A DNA stretch of 64,000 nt from Fomes fomentarius (GCA_022606135.1 JABYQN010000002.1:1674001-1738000), one strand, 5' to 3'. Positions 1 through 11,959 are shown, numbered from the stretch's first letter. The notes: generated by a model not told the origin, from the letters alone. A program made the numbers and translations.

Positions 1-745
1 GGATCGACAAACAGATGGGGCCGCGGCCGCAGTTTGACCACTTAACGGCGCTTCTGCAGAAGGGACAGGCTCACAACACCTGCACCGTCCCGAGCTGCGA
101 ACGTGTTCATGCATTCCTCATAAGCCCCGATCGCACGGCGACCCACCGGCAGTCTACACCTGACCCTCCCTCTCGCGCACACATCGAAAGTCTGTTACGC
201 ACGTATACAGGTGTCGGAGTGACCTACGACGAGACTGATCAGGCGCTAGTAGTAAGTTACCCTGGATATGTGCCCGGGATAAGACTGGTCTGACACATAT
301 GCTGTAGATCACGAAGCATGAAACACTATTGGGTCCTTTCGGGTGGTCGCTCGACCAGGAGGATGGCGCGAAGATGGTCAAGGCTCTCAGTGTGCCCCCG
401 AAAGAGCTACAGACGATCCTAGGTGCCGACTACGCACGAGCTGTCTCGGCTCTCGGCCTACCCATGCCTGCTTTGACGTCCGGAACACCGCGTGCTCTCC
501 CTCCCGCCACATACCCCACTGCACTCGGTGGCAGTAACAAAGGACGCCGGAAATCGAGATCAGCGAAAGCCCAAACACAAGAAGCTAGAGCCGCGGTGGC
601 ATCGACATCGTCTCCTGCATCTGTTACTATTCCTGCTCAAATTGCTGGGGGAGTGAAGCGTCCAAGTGATGACCCTGCTACGAGCGGCGGGGTGTACTTC
701 GGACTGAACGGGGGTCAGGACGCGAAGCGGCGGAAGACAACGTGA
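1..745 (+). CDS. Unidentified nuclear protein, C-terminal part (5' end outside window)
   Basis: The reading frame is open from the left edge to base 251. A 56-base intron follows (GTAAGT at 252, AG at 306-307), and the frame continues to a TGA at 743-745. About 228 residues are visible. The first part has a Cys-x5-Cys-like stretch, and after the junction comes the segment LLGPFGWSLDQEDG. The last 80 residues are low complexity (Ala, Ser, Thr, Pro) with two basic patches, GRRKSR and KRRK at the very end, which look like nuclear localisation signals. I do not recognise the family, and the true start lies outside the window. The splice site is supported because joining keeps the frame and gives a continuous conserved-looking segment. 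Nuclear location is inferred only from the basic patches. Confidence 0.55.
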
Positions 746-1033
746 GTTGGGTCCCCAGCGAACGTTGAGCTTCTGGCAATGTTACACGAAGTCCATAGCT
801 ACCTGTGCTCGTGACTGTCTGCATTCTTGTGTAGAATACGCAATATTTTCTTGGCGCCGTATAAGCTCAGTTAAAACTGAACACGACGCGTCGCGACACC
901 AACACGGGCACGTGACCGCGCACCAAAGTACTGGGAGCGCCAGATTGAATTTGAGGCGGCCAGAGTTGTTCCTCTCGCCTACCAACCTCACGGCCGAAAC
1001 CCAAGTTGTGGTTGTAGAATATTTCCCTGTACA

Positions 1034-2391
1034 ATGTCGTAGGTCCTCCCTCGGTCGAGCACCTGGTCATAAACCCTCATTGTACCAAGGAACCCAACCG
1101 ACCGCCGCGTCCTCATCGAAGTCTGCATCGATTCCGTCGAGTCCGCCATCGCGTCCGTTTCCCTTCCATTCTCCCTCGTCCAGCGCATGCTCATACGCTG
1201 TTCTTCCAGGGCCCATCGCGGAGGCGCAGATCGCCTCGAGCTCTGCGGGAACCTCGGCCTCGGCGGAGGGACGACTCCCAGCATGGGGCTGTTCAAAGAA
1301 GTGCACGCTGCAGCTCCGGGCACGCCCATCATGGTGCGTGCTTTCGAACGCCCCCTTCTCTGTTCTCTGTTCTCGGGGTCGTCGGGGACTCGGGGTCGGA
1401 GCGAATGCGGGTATGGGTACTTGGTGATTGACCGGGAATGGGCTTCTGTTCGGGCATGTGACAGGTGATGATACGCCCGAGGACGGGCGACTTCCTGTAC
1501 TCGGACGCAGAGATCCGGGTTATGCTAGCGGATATCCGCGCGTTCAAGGACGCTGGCGCGGACGGCGTGGTATTTGGCGTGTTGGAGACAGATGGCAAGG
1601 TCGACGTCGAACGCACAAGGCTGTAAGTGCCGCACAAATGTGCAGTGTCTCAAGTGTCAAGATTGGGTCAGCTGATTGCGGCTGCGAATCTGAAGTCTTG
1701 CGGAAGAGGCAGCACCTCTGCAAGGTGCGTGACACTCTTCGAAAGCGGGCTTGCCGGATGCGGCTGACACTGCATGCGTGTCTCTGTATGGACGCAGTCT
1801 GTTTCCATCGCGCATTTGACATGAGTAGCCAAGACGTCCTCTCCGGTGCGTGCGCCTGTACATGTGCATATGCATATGCACACCTGCCACATCTTCGTGC
1901 ACAGCCCATCTTGATATCTCTAGCATCCCGCAAATAACACGCATTCTCACAAGGTACGGCCTTGCAGTCGACCGGGTCCGTCGAGTACCGAGATGGCAAC
2001 TGATACTCACCCACCCAATCCGTGCGACAGTGGTCAATCTCCCACTGCCCCGTCAACACAGGCACTCCCGAAGCTGCGTACGCTCATCCGCATCGCCTCT
2101 CGAATGCCCGCAGCCGCGCGAATCCTAGTCGGATCCGGCGTCAACGCGCGCACAGTGGGTCCATTGTTGGGCGAGCTGCTTCCGTGCGGGCTGCGAGAAG
2201 TGCATTTGAGCGGCGGAGGGTGGGTCTCGAGCGCGATGGAATTCAGGAGGGAGGGCATGGGTATGGGCGTTGGAGGGGATGGCGAATGGGGTGTCTGGAG
2301 GACGGACGAAGAGAAGATGCGTGAAGTGAGAGGGTTAGTAGACGCGGCTTGGGAGCGATGCCTCGAGCAGAAGGATCGAGCCGGGAGTTGA
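1034..2391 (+). CDS. cutC: CutC-family copper homeostasis protein
   Basis: Exons are 1034-1038, 1090-1152, 1210-1333, 1465-1622, 1696-1724, 1798-1845, 1905-1953 and 2031-2391, which sum to 278 residues and a stop, close to the usual CutC length of about 250. The protein starts MSNPTDRRVLIEVCIDS and then shows the family hallmarks of this TIM-barrel protein: GADRLELCGNLGLGGGTTPS, MIRPRTGDFLYSD, AGADGVVFGVL, FHRAFDM, ILTSGQSPTA and a final ILVGSGVN. CutC proteins are linked to cytosolic copper tolerance, but the biochemical activity is poorly defined. Exon 1 is only five coding bases. The start was chosen because it is the only ATG that joins in frame through a good GT-AG pair to the VLIEVC strand. 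The last 50 residues contain a Gly/Met-rich insertion before REVRGLVDAAW. Confidence 0.88.
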
Positions 2392-2558
2392 TGAGGCCTC
2401 GCATAAGATTCAAATGGTGTTACATATCAGTGTCCCTGCGTCCAAGACGCATATAGTACAGATTCTCCGTCCAGACCCAATGTGCCGCATAAATTACCAG
2501 AGTAAAGTGGAGAGCATTTGAAAGGCAAACATATACAGGGGAATCTCGTACCTCATGT

Positions 2559-3455
2559 TCATCGTGCCAGTCCCTCGTAGAACTTCACAAACCCCTTGAT
2601 CCCAGGACACAGCGCAAGCCTCAGCCTCTCGTTCTCCATTGACAAGACTGCGCGTCCATTCGCGTTTGCCTCAAGCCAGTTCATAAGTCCACGATTACCG
2701 TCCTTTACCATCTCGCTACGGTCCTTGACGAGGTGCGCGAGGCGGTCGCGCTGGATTGCCCACCTGAGGCGGCGCACGGCGGACATCAGCCGCGGAGAGA
2801 CCGGAGAAACGACGTCCGAGGGAAAAACGCGCGTTTGGTAGACGGAAGAGCGCGCGTTAGGCGAGGAATGGGTACGGGAGAGGGTGTGTGCGAGAACGGT
2901 ACGCGCATGGGTGCGTTGAAGACGGAGCGAGTTCTCGTACTGTGTCACCATCTGGAAGTGCACAGTGTGTCGGGCATATAGCGTCGGGAGCGACGAATTC
3001 AGCACCGAGGGCCGGCCGGCAAATGTAGAGAATAGGTCAAAACTGTGGGTGAGAATGGGGGACACGGTATGCACAGTAGGGGACGTACGAGCGATGAAGA
3101 GAAGTACAACCCATCCCGCCAACGCCTCTCGATACCTAGACCGCGTATAATCCCTCTATGGACGAGCTCCGGGAAGGTCGGGCGGAAGGGCAAGCCAGCT
3201 TCGCTCATGCCAAACAACGAGTGCGAGAGGCGCGACGGGGCAACAACCCAGAGGCGTTCATGATTCAGTATGGGATCTTCGACGAGTGGTACGAGCGCGG
3301 GGTATGCGAGCGCGAGCGAGGCGAGGTCCGGCAGGTCCAGGAAAGAAACTGGAGCGCATATAATCATCCGTGACTTTGCATTCAATGGTCAGAAACTGAG
3401 TAGCGAACTCACGTAAATACAGCAGGATCTCGTGCGACAGGTAGTCGAGGAGCAT
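2559..3455 (-). CDS. F-box protein
   Basis: Three exons on the minus strand, 3455-3413, 3348-3108 and 3042-2559, sum to 255 residues. The first two join to give MLLDYLSHEILLYLLSFLD followed by LPDLASLALAYPALVPL, a clear F-box motif at the N terminus, so the protein probably recruits SKP1 and acts as a substrate adaptor of an SCF ubiquitin ligase. The rest has no recognised repeat. It is rich in Arg and Leu and ends GFVKFYEGLAR. The start at 3455 is the only ATG ahead of the F-box, since the upstream open stretch begins with TTG. The second donor (GTACTT) is weaker than the others but is the one that keeps the frame into FDLFSTFAGRPS. The target protein cannot be inferred. Confidence 0.7.
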
Positions 3456-3892
3456 GTCCGTGTGTGGGGAGTCATCGTTACGCCAGAGTCTGAGAGCAGC
3501 GCAAGACAACAGGAATAGTGGTGATGATGGAAGTCAAAGGAGATGAAGCTCTGAGACGCGTATAGAGAGGAAGACGGAGATAGACAGCTGGGATCGTTCC
3601 AGGGTCGTTCCCCTCGAGACCAACGACCGTCTCGAATGAGCAGTCGATTGCCGCAGCGGTCGACTGTGCCGCAAGACGTCATCGGGATCGGTCTTTGCCG
3701 GCATCTCAGATCATCTCTCAGAAGCGAACAGCTCTTCCTCAATATACAGTATGTTGGTAATCCACCGTTCAAGCGACAGTACTTAGTAAGACCATCAGCT
3801 TAGATCATCCCAATGTTGACTGCGCGTTAGCTTGGTATAAATCTCCGTGAATAACAGGTTATACCACCCCCACAAGACCGCACAGACGGGCC
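3456..3892. other. Intergenic, divergent promoters
   Basis: This 437-base gap separates the F-box gene (minus) from the GST gene (plus), so it must hold both promoters. I see no convincing coding region here. The open frames across it lack coding-like composition and known motifs. Confidence 0.5.
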
Positions 3893-4704
3893 ATGCCAGA
3901 ACCCATCATCTTATATGACATCCCCTTCAGCGTCAAGGGAACGTCCTTGTCTGGAAATACCCTGAAGACAAGGTCAGGACCGTGAACCATACATACAACG
4001 AGGAAACAACTGACTGCCAGGTCAGGCTCACCTTGAACTACAAGGGCATTCCCTTCAAGACCGTCTGGCTCAACTACCTCCAGATTGAGCCCACTCTGAA
4101 GGAGCTCAGCGTCGGCCCGACGACCACTTGGCCAGACGGCTCCCCCATGTACACCCTCCCCGCGATATACGACCCCTCCACCGGTAAAGGACTCGCCGAG
4201 TCCTCCGCCATCGCGCGCTACCTCGACGAGACGTACCCCGACACGCCGCGCATCATCCCCGAGGGAACCGAAGCGTTCCACGAGGCCCTCGAAGCCGCGC
4301 TCTTCCCAACGATCTTCATTTCCCTCGGGTCTCTCTTGATGCCGCTCGTCCCGCAATTCGCAACCACCACTGAGGACGCAGAGTACTACAAGGCTGCGCG
4401 CGAGAAGCAGCTAGGTGTCCCGCTCGACGCGCTGTCGCCGCTCGGGAGTGCGGTGAGGGAGCAGCAGTGGACGGCCTCGGAGGCGGGCCTGGGGAAGGTT
4501 GCAGCGTGGCTGGACGTGGGCGGGCGCGAGGGACAGTTTTTCATGGGCGAGCGGGTGTCGTATGCTGATATCGTGTTGGCCGCACTCTTCATCGCGATCA
4601 AGCGGTCGGTCGGCGAGGAGAGCGAGGAGTGGAAGCGGTTCACGGGGTGGCATGGAGGCCGATGGGTGAAGTTGGTGGATGCGTTGGAGAAGTATGCGGT
4701 GTAA
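3893..4704 (+). CDS. Glutathione S-transferase (basidiomycete GST, Ure2p-like)
   Basis: Two exons, 3893-3972 and 4026-4704, encode 252 residues. The protein opens MPEPIILYDIPFSVKG, the typical start of the thioredoxin-fold N-terminal domain in fungal GSTs, and continues TLKTRLTLNYKGIPFKTVWL. The glutathione-binding turn is seen as YTLPAIYDPSTGKGLAESSAIARYL, a cis-Pro followed by the E-S-S-A-I motif. The C-terminal helical domain includes GQFFMGERVSYADIVLAALF with its conserved Asp. The enzyme should conjugate glutathione to electrophiles or reduce peroxides in the cytosol. The acceptor at 4025 was chosen over one at 4020 because only it preserves the frame. The P450 cluster downstream is far away, so a shared pathway is speculation. 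Confidence 0.85.
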
Positions 4705-5713
4705 TGATGACTGAAGTCTGGGGGGAAGCTAGGGGATGGAATGTGCTCACAAAACACTGGTTGTGCGATATGTTTCAAGACTGTCCGCGTTGTACATGTC
4801 TCACCCGATCGCCCACCCGATCTCCCGCCCAATCGCCCACGTCCAAGCCCTTGAATAGTGCTGAGACTCAGACTGCAGTCCTGCATCCGGTGAAACTGTG
4901 CCAGCGTGCCTGCCAGTGGTCGATCCTCGACGAGTATGTGCCAGAGGATGGAAAGGTACATAGTGGGAATCTGGAGAAACAAGCAGCCAAAGCGCTGCGG
5001 GTACTACGATGCTAACAGCGTATCAGACAACCTTGCGGCGGACGTCACCAAAGTTTGCTAATGAGGCGAGGGGGTGGGCATCCAGTGGGTTTCGGACAGC
5101 TCGATTCCCTTTTTCATATCCACCACCACCCTATGTAGTAGTACTTACAACACACCTAGGACTTCAGAATCAATCGTAGCCAACGACCATCACAGAGTAC
5201 TTATTAGTGACATGCATTATAGGGGTGGACAGATTGATCCGCTATGCTACTGAAACCGGCTATTCATTTACCAATAGCCGTGATCAAATCCTATCCGAGC
5301 CGTCCTTACTGTCTCCGAGAGTGCCGGTGTACAAGGTTCGCCCAGGTTCATGCTCGCACGCTTCTCCGTATGCATCTGTTCGCATCGAGCAGAAGAGGAA
5401 TAGAAGTCTCCAGGCCTAGGGCAATAGGTATCCAGACAAAGTAGTAGGTCTCAGCTGCTCAGCCCCCAATTCTGAGCGATGTCCGGAAGGACAGACGACT
5501 GTTGATTGTGTTTAGTGGGCGGTGTCCGAGAGTACCGGAAGCGCCTGCGGGGACACAGGTTGGCTGGCCGTTGGCAGCATGCATCAAACAACACAATCCC
5601 GCCCTGCTTGCCGTGGCGAGTTTGGGTGCTGTGCACGCCGCCTCTAGCGCACAACCATTATAAACCCTCGCGACAGCCACGGCTCCCAGCCGTCGTTCTC
5701 GTTTCCGTCTGTC
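4705..5713. other. Intergenic region
   Basis: About 1 kb between the GST gene and the aspartic-protease-like gene. Short open frames occur on both strands but none shows a motif or coding-like composition. A short run of related 9-base units (variants of CGATCGCCCAC) lies near 4805-4840. The right end contains the promoter of the next gene. Confidence 0.4.
5659..5664 (+). promoter_or_regulatory. TATA box of the aspartic-protease-like gene
   Basis: TATAAA lies 50 bases upstream of the chosen ATG at 5714, a usual spacing in this window. Confidence 0.5.
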
Positions 5714-7674
5714 ATGTTTTCCTCCTTCCGCACGCTCCGTGCGCTTTTGGTTGTCATTTCCTCATGTTCTCTTGTCCTTTCTCTTCCCACTACGTCGGCA
5801 GGCTCACCAGTCGTGCCGGCTAAGCGTTCGTTTGGGGACTACATCGATAACATCATCTATCTCAACGGCAACAAAACGGACCTCTACTCCGCCATCTCTC
5901 TTGGCTCTCAGACTTACGCGGCCAAACTTGACAACAGATGGTAAGTACTTCAGGTACCCGTCTGACTGCCCGGGCTCTTACACCCGTCAACTCTCCAGGG
6001 ACAGTCTCCTTATTCACGCTGGAGGAAATGCCTCGCAAACGAGCAACATCCCCCTTGGCGGCACTCAGATCAAAGGTACGTATTGTGTATGCTCTACAGA
6101 AATCCTCTCCTGAAATTCACATTCGCGTCTCAGTTTCGGATGGTCGGGGCGAGGTTGGCTTCCTCGAGGACGACCTCGATATTGAGTACTGTAAGTCGCA
6201 GCAGTCAAGCGCCCATTACAGACCTGTGCCTGAACCCCTCTTCTGTTAGTCACAGTAACCGAATGGCCCAGCGTCCTCCCCAAGGCCAATGTGGATGGCG
6301 TCGGCGATGCATACATCGGGCTTGACATCAACAACGGTATGAGCCCCATCTATTACTATTTCGCCGCGCGGTGGCCAGACGACTACACCAAGTGGTTCTA
6401 CGACGTCATCCTCACCTATGACTGGACGGACGCGCCTTCCTCATCTAACAGCGCCGAGTTCGCCGGTGTCCTCACCGCGGGCAAGACGCTCAGCTGGGAG
6501 AGCCTCTTCAACATCAACTCGACCGCGGTTCAGTCCTACGGCCTCCCCTCGCTCGACGGTATCTCTTCACAGCCTGAGATCTACCTTACGGATGACGGCA
6601 CATTCGAGGTCGACAACGTCTTCATCGTCAACGGTAACAAGCTCGCAGTCAACTCGTCTGTCCCTAAGACACCGAAGGACAAGGTCATCCTTGACATCCA
6701 GTACAGCCGCCGCCACTCGCAGTTCCCCGACTCGATCGTCGATGCCCTCTACAGTAAAGCTCCAGGCGCGAAGTTCACTCCTGACTCGACGTTCGGCTTC
6801 TGGACCGTGCCCTGTGACACTAATGTGTCGTTCTCGTTCACTATCGACGATAAGGAGTACAAGATCGACTCGGACGTGCTCCTCGCGCCCAGCTCGTCGG
6901 GCAAGGACTGCATTGGCACGATCCAGACCAAGGGCCAAGCTGTCTCTGCGGTGCCCGAGTTCGACGTTATCCTCGGCTTCCAAGCTAGTGAGTAGTCATA
7001 GCCATCCCTCCCTTGTAAAATAGCACAATGACCGACCACCACCGTGTGCAGTGGGCTCGTTCTACTACCGCGCGGGCATCAATCATACTAGCAATAAGCC
7101 CTACTATCAACTCCTCCCTCTCGACGTTCCCGCCAATGGTGTTGGCCTAGGTGGCTCGGTCTCCAGCTACGCCGTCACCTATGCTGACCCCACCACCACC
7201 AACACTGTCTCCCCCGCAACATCCACCCTCTGGACTGCCGCCGTATCCACCAGCGCCTCTGGCTCACATAGCTGGGCAGACCACGCCTCCGTCACCTCCA
7301 GCACGTTCAGCAACCCTTCCGCGACCTACGCCACGGGCTCCGCAGCACCAAGCAACGACCCCGCAACGAAGGCCGCAGGCAACCTCGCTGCCACAGACGA
7401 TGACGAGGACGGTGATAGCGGCGCAGCGTTCTGGCGCAAGCGTGCGCAACTGTTCGAGTACATCATGATCGGTCTCGCGGCTGCGCTCGGCATTGCACTC
7501 ATCGCTCTCGTTGCGCTGTTCGTGCGTGCGGCGCGGGCGAGGAAGAGCGCGAGCCGCCCGAGTGCGTACCGCAACATTCACGAGGACGAGATGACCGAGC
7601 CGAAGGTGGGGTTGTATGACGCTGAGGGTGGCCAGTCGCGTTACGCCGACCCGTACTCAGACCACCGCCAATAA
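5714..7674 (+). CDS. Membrane-anchored aspartic-protease-fold protein with degenerate active site
   Basis: Exons 5714-5940, 5999-6075, 6134-6190, 6250-6987 and 7052-7674 give 573 residues. A signal peptide (about residues 1-24) is followed by a lumenal or extracellular domain with pepsin-like landmarks: YSAISLGSQTYAAKLD, a C-terminal-lobe segment FPDSIVDALYSKAPGAKF with FWTVPCD, and VILGFQA followed by MGSFYY. A Ser/Thr-rich stalk comes next, then one transmembrane helix at about 502-524 and a basic cytoplasmic tail. Asp73 and Asp269 sit where the two catalytic aspartates are expected, but they are followed by Asn-Arg and Ile-Gln instead of the usual Thr/Ser-Gly. Proteolytic activity is therefore doubtful. 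The protein could be a pseudo-protease with a binding or wall-related role. The fold assignment rests on family resemblance by eye. Confidence 0.72.
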
Positions 7675-8154
7675 GTACGTACATAGCCCGAGTGTATAAT
7701 GAGCGTCCTGGGCGTGTGGCGGTTGTTGTCACGCAGTTGTAGGATGGATTCTGTTATCTCTACGTTTCTTAAGTAGCTTCGTTTCATGACATGGACTTTT
7801 ACATTTTGCTCGTAACATAGGCAGCCTGCAGCATAACATCTTTCCCACATGGCCCGGTGCAGGATTGACTCAGAGTGCTCCGCTGGAGGACGTTATTGCG
7901 AGATGTTCAAGCACGCCTTCCAATGCCGACCGGCAAGTAAGCGACCTTTGTAGGGATGCTGTGCCACCCGTGCAAACTTGAAGTATCAACTACACAGAAA
8001 AACGAAAACATCCCCATAGTGCCGAAGTCAGTATCACAGGTATGTTTTCGCATGCCCTACGTCCAACCTCTTCTCGACCGTGTCCCAGGAGGTCCCCGGT
8101 TGTCGCATTGCATCTCACCCTCATTGGGCCAGTTATGCTCAACCAATTAAGCCC
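7675..8154. other. Intergenic between convergent genes
   Basis: This 480-base gap holds the 3' ends of two convergent genes. I see no gene in it. Confidence 0.5.
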
Positions 8155-10418
8155 TCATTCTGAACATCTCGCATTAAGTACAGGACACTTGGCAGAAACT
8201 GTCCCTATTGATGCTACGCTCGCGAATCCTGATCGGACAGAAACATGGGTCAGCACAGCAGAGCTCGTGCGCCGACCCGGTTCCATCCATTTAGAGATCC
8301 CCCTGGCGAACCACCTATTCGCTAGCTCCAAGGACCGCTCGGGCTGATCGTATGGTACCTGATGTAGCCCATTCAGTATGCGATTGAAAGTCCTGACCGC
8401 AGCAGCCAGCGAGTACGCACCATATGTCCTGCGTCCCGAACCGTAGCGAACGTCAGGTCACCGAACCGCCTTGTCTTCCCGGCCACTTCTCCCTCGATGA
8501 ACCAGTCCCGCAGAGGCTCGCTACGGAAACTCTCCTGCGAGGACCACTCCAGAGCGAGAGTCATGCGATCGTTTGCGACCTAGACGGTGATGCGTGTCTC
8601 GAGGTGTCAGCACTGCCGTTGTCCATGCCATGGTGCGAGGGGGAAGTCAAGTCACTGACCCAATTGCAAGCCCAGTCGGTATCGCCAACGTATATGAGCA
8701 CGCGAACGCCGCGCTCGAGCAGCGACTCGATGTAGTGCTCGGCGCGGAAGTTCCAGAAATCGCCGGAAGCCTCAAACTGCTGATTGACACCCCAGCCGAT
8801 TACCGAGAAGTTGCTGTGGGCGCTGTCGATGCCGAGCGTGGCTTGTGTCGAAGGATTGTTGAGGTACGTCGTGGTGTGTCTGCGGGTCAGGACGTTATTG
8901 AGATATGGAGTGAAATGGTGGGGTTGGGGCGAAAACAGCGTACTTTGCGATGGGATAGCAAGAGTCGATATCGGGGTTGCCCTTGCTGTAAGCGCGGTCA
9001 GCGGATGAATGGAGCGGTGTAGAAGAGTGGGCTTACCATGGCCTCAAGGCGTCGTACATATTGATCTCTGCCACGGTCCGAGGTCAGCTGCAATGCATGG
9101 GCCACGTATCCTGTGAAAGAATACGTACCCTCGAATACTCCCTGAAATGCCTCTGTGCAGAAATCCCAGGCGGAGCGACAATCAATCTGGTCCACAATGT
9201 CCTTACAGGACTCTTTGAGCCTCTTTTGACACCTTGGGACGAGTTGTTTCATGCGAACGCAGGATCTACGTATCGAGCATGAGCCCATACATGGTCTCGG
9301 TACGCATCATGTTGCTTACTCGATACTTGTCACGGTAGGGAAACCGTAGTCCTTGCACTGGAGTTCGTAGTAGGAGGGTAACATGATGTCAAAGTCGGTA
9401 CAGCCGTTACCTAGAGGCGTAATGGGCAACGGTTATAGACAGATCTGGGAGATGACTAGAGATCCTACCAATCATGACGGAAGAGAGATTGACAGGCGTC
9501 AATCCTGCTTCAACGAGCTTTGCATTTTGATCATATACAGCTGCTGCGAAGACAGGGATGTAACGGCCCTGGTGAAAGACTTAAGTACGTGCATACATGG
9601 ATCTTACTGAGCATCAGTCACTCACAGCGTACGATTCACCAGACATATGGAACGGTCGGCCTTTGAACTTGGAGAAGTGTTCGAAGAATATCGCGACGAA
9701 CGCAGCGATATCTTGTCCGGCCTCGATCGTAGTGCTCTATCGAAAATGAACCTTGTCGTGAATATAGGAATCAAAACGAGGTTACTACTTCACCCACCAC
9801 TTTCTCACCATAGTCGGCATAGGAAAAGCCAACACCAACCGGCTGGTCGACGAAGAAGACATTCGCGTGGTCATTCCAGGCATAATCGAACGGCTCTGTG
9901 GAGTTCGGGCCAGTGACCCTGCAAGGGCCTTTCGTAGAGGCGATTTAGTGCAACAGCATGGATCCAAAGCCAGCGAACGGCTTACCAAGCTCCATGAAAA
10001 GGCCGAAAGCAGACGAGCCGCCAGGTCCACCGTTCGTCCAGAAGAGAACATCGTCCGTATCCGGATCGCGTCTGCTCTCGAAGAAGTAGAAGAACAGATG
10101 ACGGGCTTCAATGTCAATATAGCCGGTGTAAGCCCTGCATGCATAAGCAGTAGAGTGAGCGCAAGTCCAAGCTGTTAGATTCAACGGCAAAACTTACTGA
10201 ACCTGGCCGTCGCAAAAGTGTGACTTCTTGATACGCACACCGTAGGCAGGGAAGGCCGGATGCTGGAGGGTGGTGTGTTCCGTTGCAGAAAGTGCATGCA
10301 AATCTTCAAGCGGTGTGAAGAGGCCAGCGTCGTATGCAGATGCGGCGAAAGGGTGCTGCACGCCCTGCACGAGCGTGGCGGCACCCAAGCACAGTAGTGC
10401 GTAGAACTTCGTCCTCAT
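8155..10418 (-). CDS. Secreted serine carboxypeptidase (peptidase family S10)
   Basis: Twelve minus-strand exons: 10418-10198, 10134-9986, 9928-9798, 9736-9626, 9568-9469, 9410-9320, 9265-9129, 9067-9037, 8985-8944, 8879-8660, 8579-8421 and 8358-8155. They sum to 531 residues. A signal peptide is followed by [20 protein letters not shown] and the nucleophile site [11 protein letters not shown]. The usual Cys before the Ser pair is Gly here. Further landmarks are [32 protein letters not shown] with the catalytic Asp, and DAGHMVPYDQPE with the catalytic His. The enzyme should remove C-terminal residues from peptides at acid pH in the vacuole or outside the cell. The ATG at 10418 was chosen over 10460 because it begins the signal peptide and lies about 50 bases from a TATA box. 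The last 35 residues after the His motif are not family-like, so the 3' end is less certain. Confidence 0.88.
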
Positions 10419-10464
10419 GCCGGGTCGGTTCGAGCCTGTCCTGGAGCGCATGGTGAGCATCTCT

Positions 10465-10472
10465 ATTATATA
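10465..10472 (-). promoter_or_regulatory. TATA box of the carboxypeptidase gene
   Basis: On the minus strand the bases read TATATAAT, 47 bases before the ATG at 10418. The position argues against the more upstream in-frame ATG at 10460, which would lie almost on top of it. Confidence 0.45.
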
Positions 10473-11415
10473 CTGCCTGCTGAGTCAACGTACTTAGTAT
10501 GAAATTGCCACCGTGGAATTGTGGCCCTGTCAAAAGCAGGCCTGATTCGCGATGTTCTCCGTGAATTTGTTCACAATCCTGGGGGGCGTGCAACGGGCGC
10601 AGATCCTGCGCAGACCGCAGTCACGCGCAACAGGGACAGATTGGCGCTAACCCACTTTGCCTTCCGGCTCCTCAGGCTTCAACCCAACGTCGAGCACATG
10701 GCTCAGGCTGCGGCCACAGTTCTCAATTTTGACACAGAGTGCTTACTCCTGTCAAATGATACCCCGTGCTGAGAGGGAACGCGTGCTAGTGCTGAGCTAG
10801 TGCTGAGCAAGTGCTACGGAGGCGGGCCCAGGGCCCTTTGGTCCGTTTGGATTCTCGAGCAGAACATGAAAATTGCATAGTATGTAAGGTGCGCGCAGTT
10901 TATCCATCTCCACAGGCGCGTACCTCGTATGTGTCAAAGTGCAAGAAGCACCGCGCTGGCATACCACAGGCCTACCGTGTCTCAACGCACAGATGACAAC
11001 ACGCGAAGGATTAAGATTTGAACGCCAGGTTTGAAAGGGGACAAAGGTCTCTCTTTGTTTGTCTTCCTCGTAGCCCATCCTTGCGCTCGACATGACGTAT
11101 TATGCCTCGAACTTCGGACCGATCAGGAGGACATGGAAGGATAACAGGCTCTCGTGGGACGGGATGACGTCGGAGGACTGCGAGGACGATTGGGCGACAA
11201 GACGGGTTGGTGGCACAAACACACTGCAGTTTCCTTTGTTCGCCATGTCTCTCGAACTCAGTGCATTGTCAGGTCAGCCGTCGGCACAACCTTGGCATCC
11301 ATCTACGTCTTACAACTCACCCTTTGTGCCATCCTCATGGTGTCTGAGAATAGCGCTTCTATCATCTATAAGTACGGAGTCGACTGACCTGCAGGAGCTA
11401 TCCACGTCCCAAATC
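10473..11415. other. Intergenic, divergent promoters
   Basis: The region separates the carboxypeptidase (minus) from the PHD gene (plus). A frame open from an ATG at 11092 joins the PHD gene without a stop. It may be a longer N terminus or an untranslated leader. Otherwise nothing is recognisable. Confidence 0.35.
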
Positions 11416-11959
11416 ATGTCCGCTACATCCAACACCGACGTGACTCGCCAGACCGCCGGCTGCACCGGTGGTGACGCCGTCTCCGACCAACGTGCGGACA
11501 ATCAAGGCAATGACGACCAGGCCCTCTCCGAGCATGCCACCGTTGGCCTATCCGACAACGCTACCCTTGCTCGGAAGAACGACTATCACCATCCCGCGCC
11601 AGGAGCAGTGGAGAACAAAGACAGCGTATGGGAAGCCGATTGCGAAGACGGCAAGAGGTATTGCCTCTGCAACGGCGTTTCTTCAGGCGCAATGATTTAC
11701 TGCGACGGCAACAACTGCGAGAAGGAATGGGTACGTTCGCGTCACCACGCCCCATGCCATTTGTGTCCCGTTCCCAGATCTGATAGCCCGGGCTCTCAAC
11801 TAGTTTCATTGGCATTGCGTTGGCTTGACGGTTTGCCCTCCGGAAGCGGTGCTTTGGTTCTGTCCCGAGTGCGAGAAAAAGCAACGCCCGAGAAAAGAAG
11901 TACCCCGACAGAAGCACAAGCGGGCGGCCGGTGGGCTTCGTCTCCGCCAGAAGTTATAA
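11416..11959 (+). CDS. Small PHD-finger protein, ING-like reader without the ING domain
   Basis: Two exons, 11416-11730 and 11804-11959, encode 156 residues. The C-terminal half is a C4HC3 PHD finger of the ING type: KRYCLCNGVSSGAMIYCDG, NNCEKEW, then FHWHCVGLTVCPPEAVLWF and CPECEKKQR. A basic tail ends RLRQKL. ING-type PHD fingers bind histone H3 trimethylated at Lys4, with the Tyr near the start and the Trp of EKEW lining the pocket. The first 75 residues are Ala/Thr/Asp-rich and disordered. No ING N-terminal helical domain is visible. An in-frame ATG at 11092 would add 108 residues of unlikely composition. The intron falls exactly after EKEW, as in the ING gene at 38757-40893. Confidence 0.72.
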
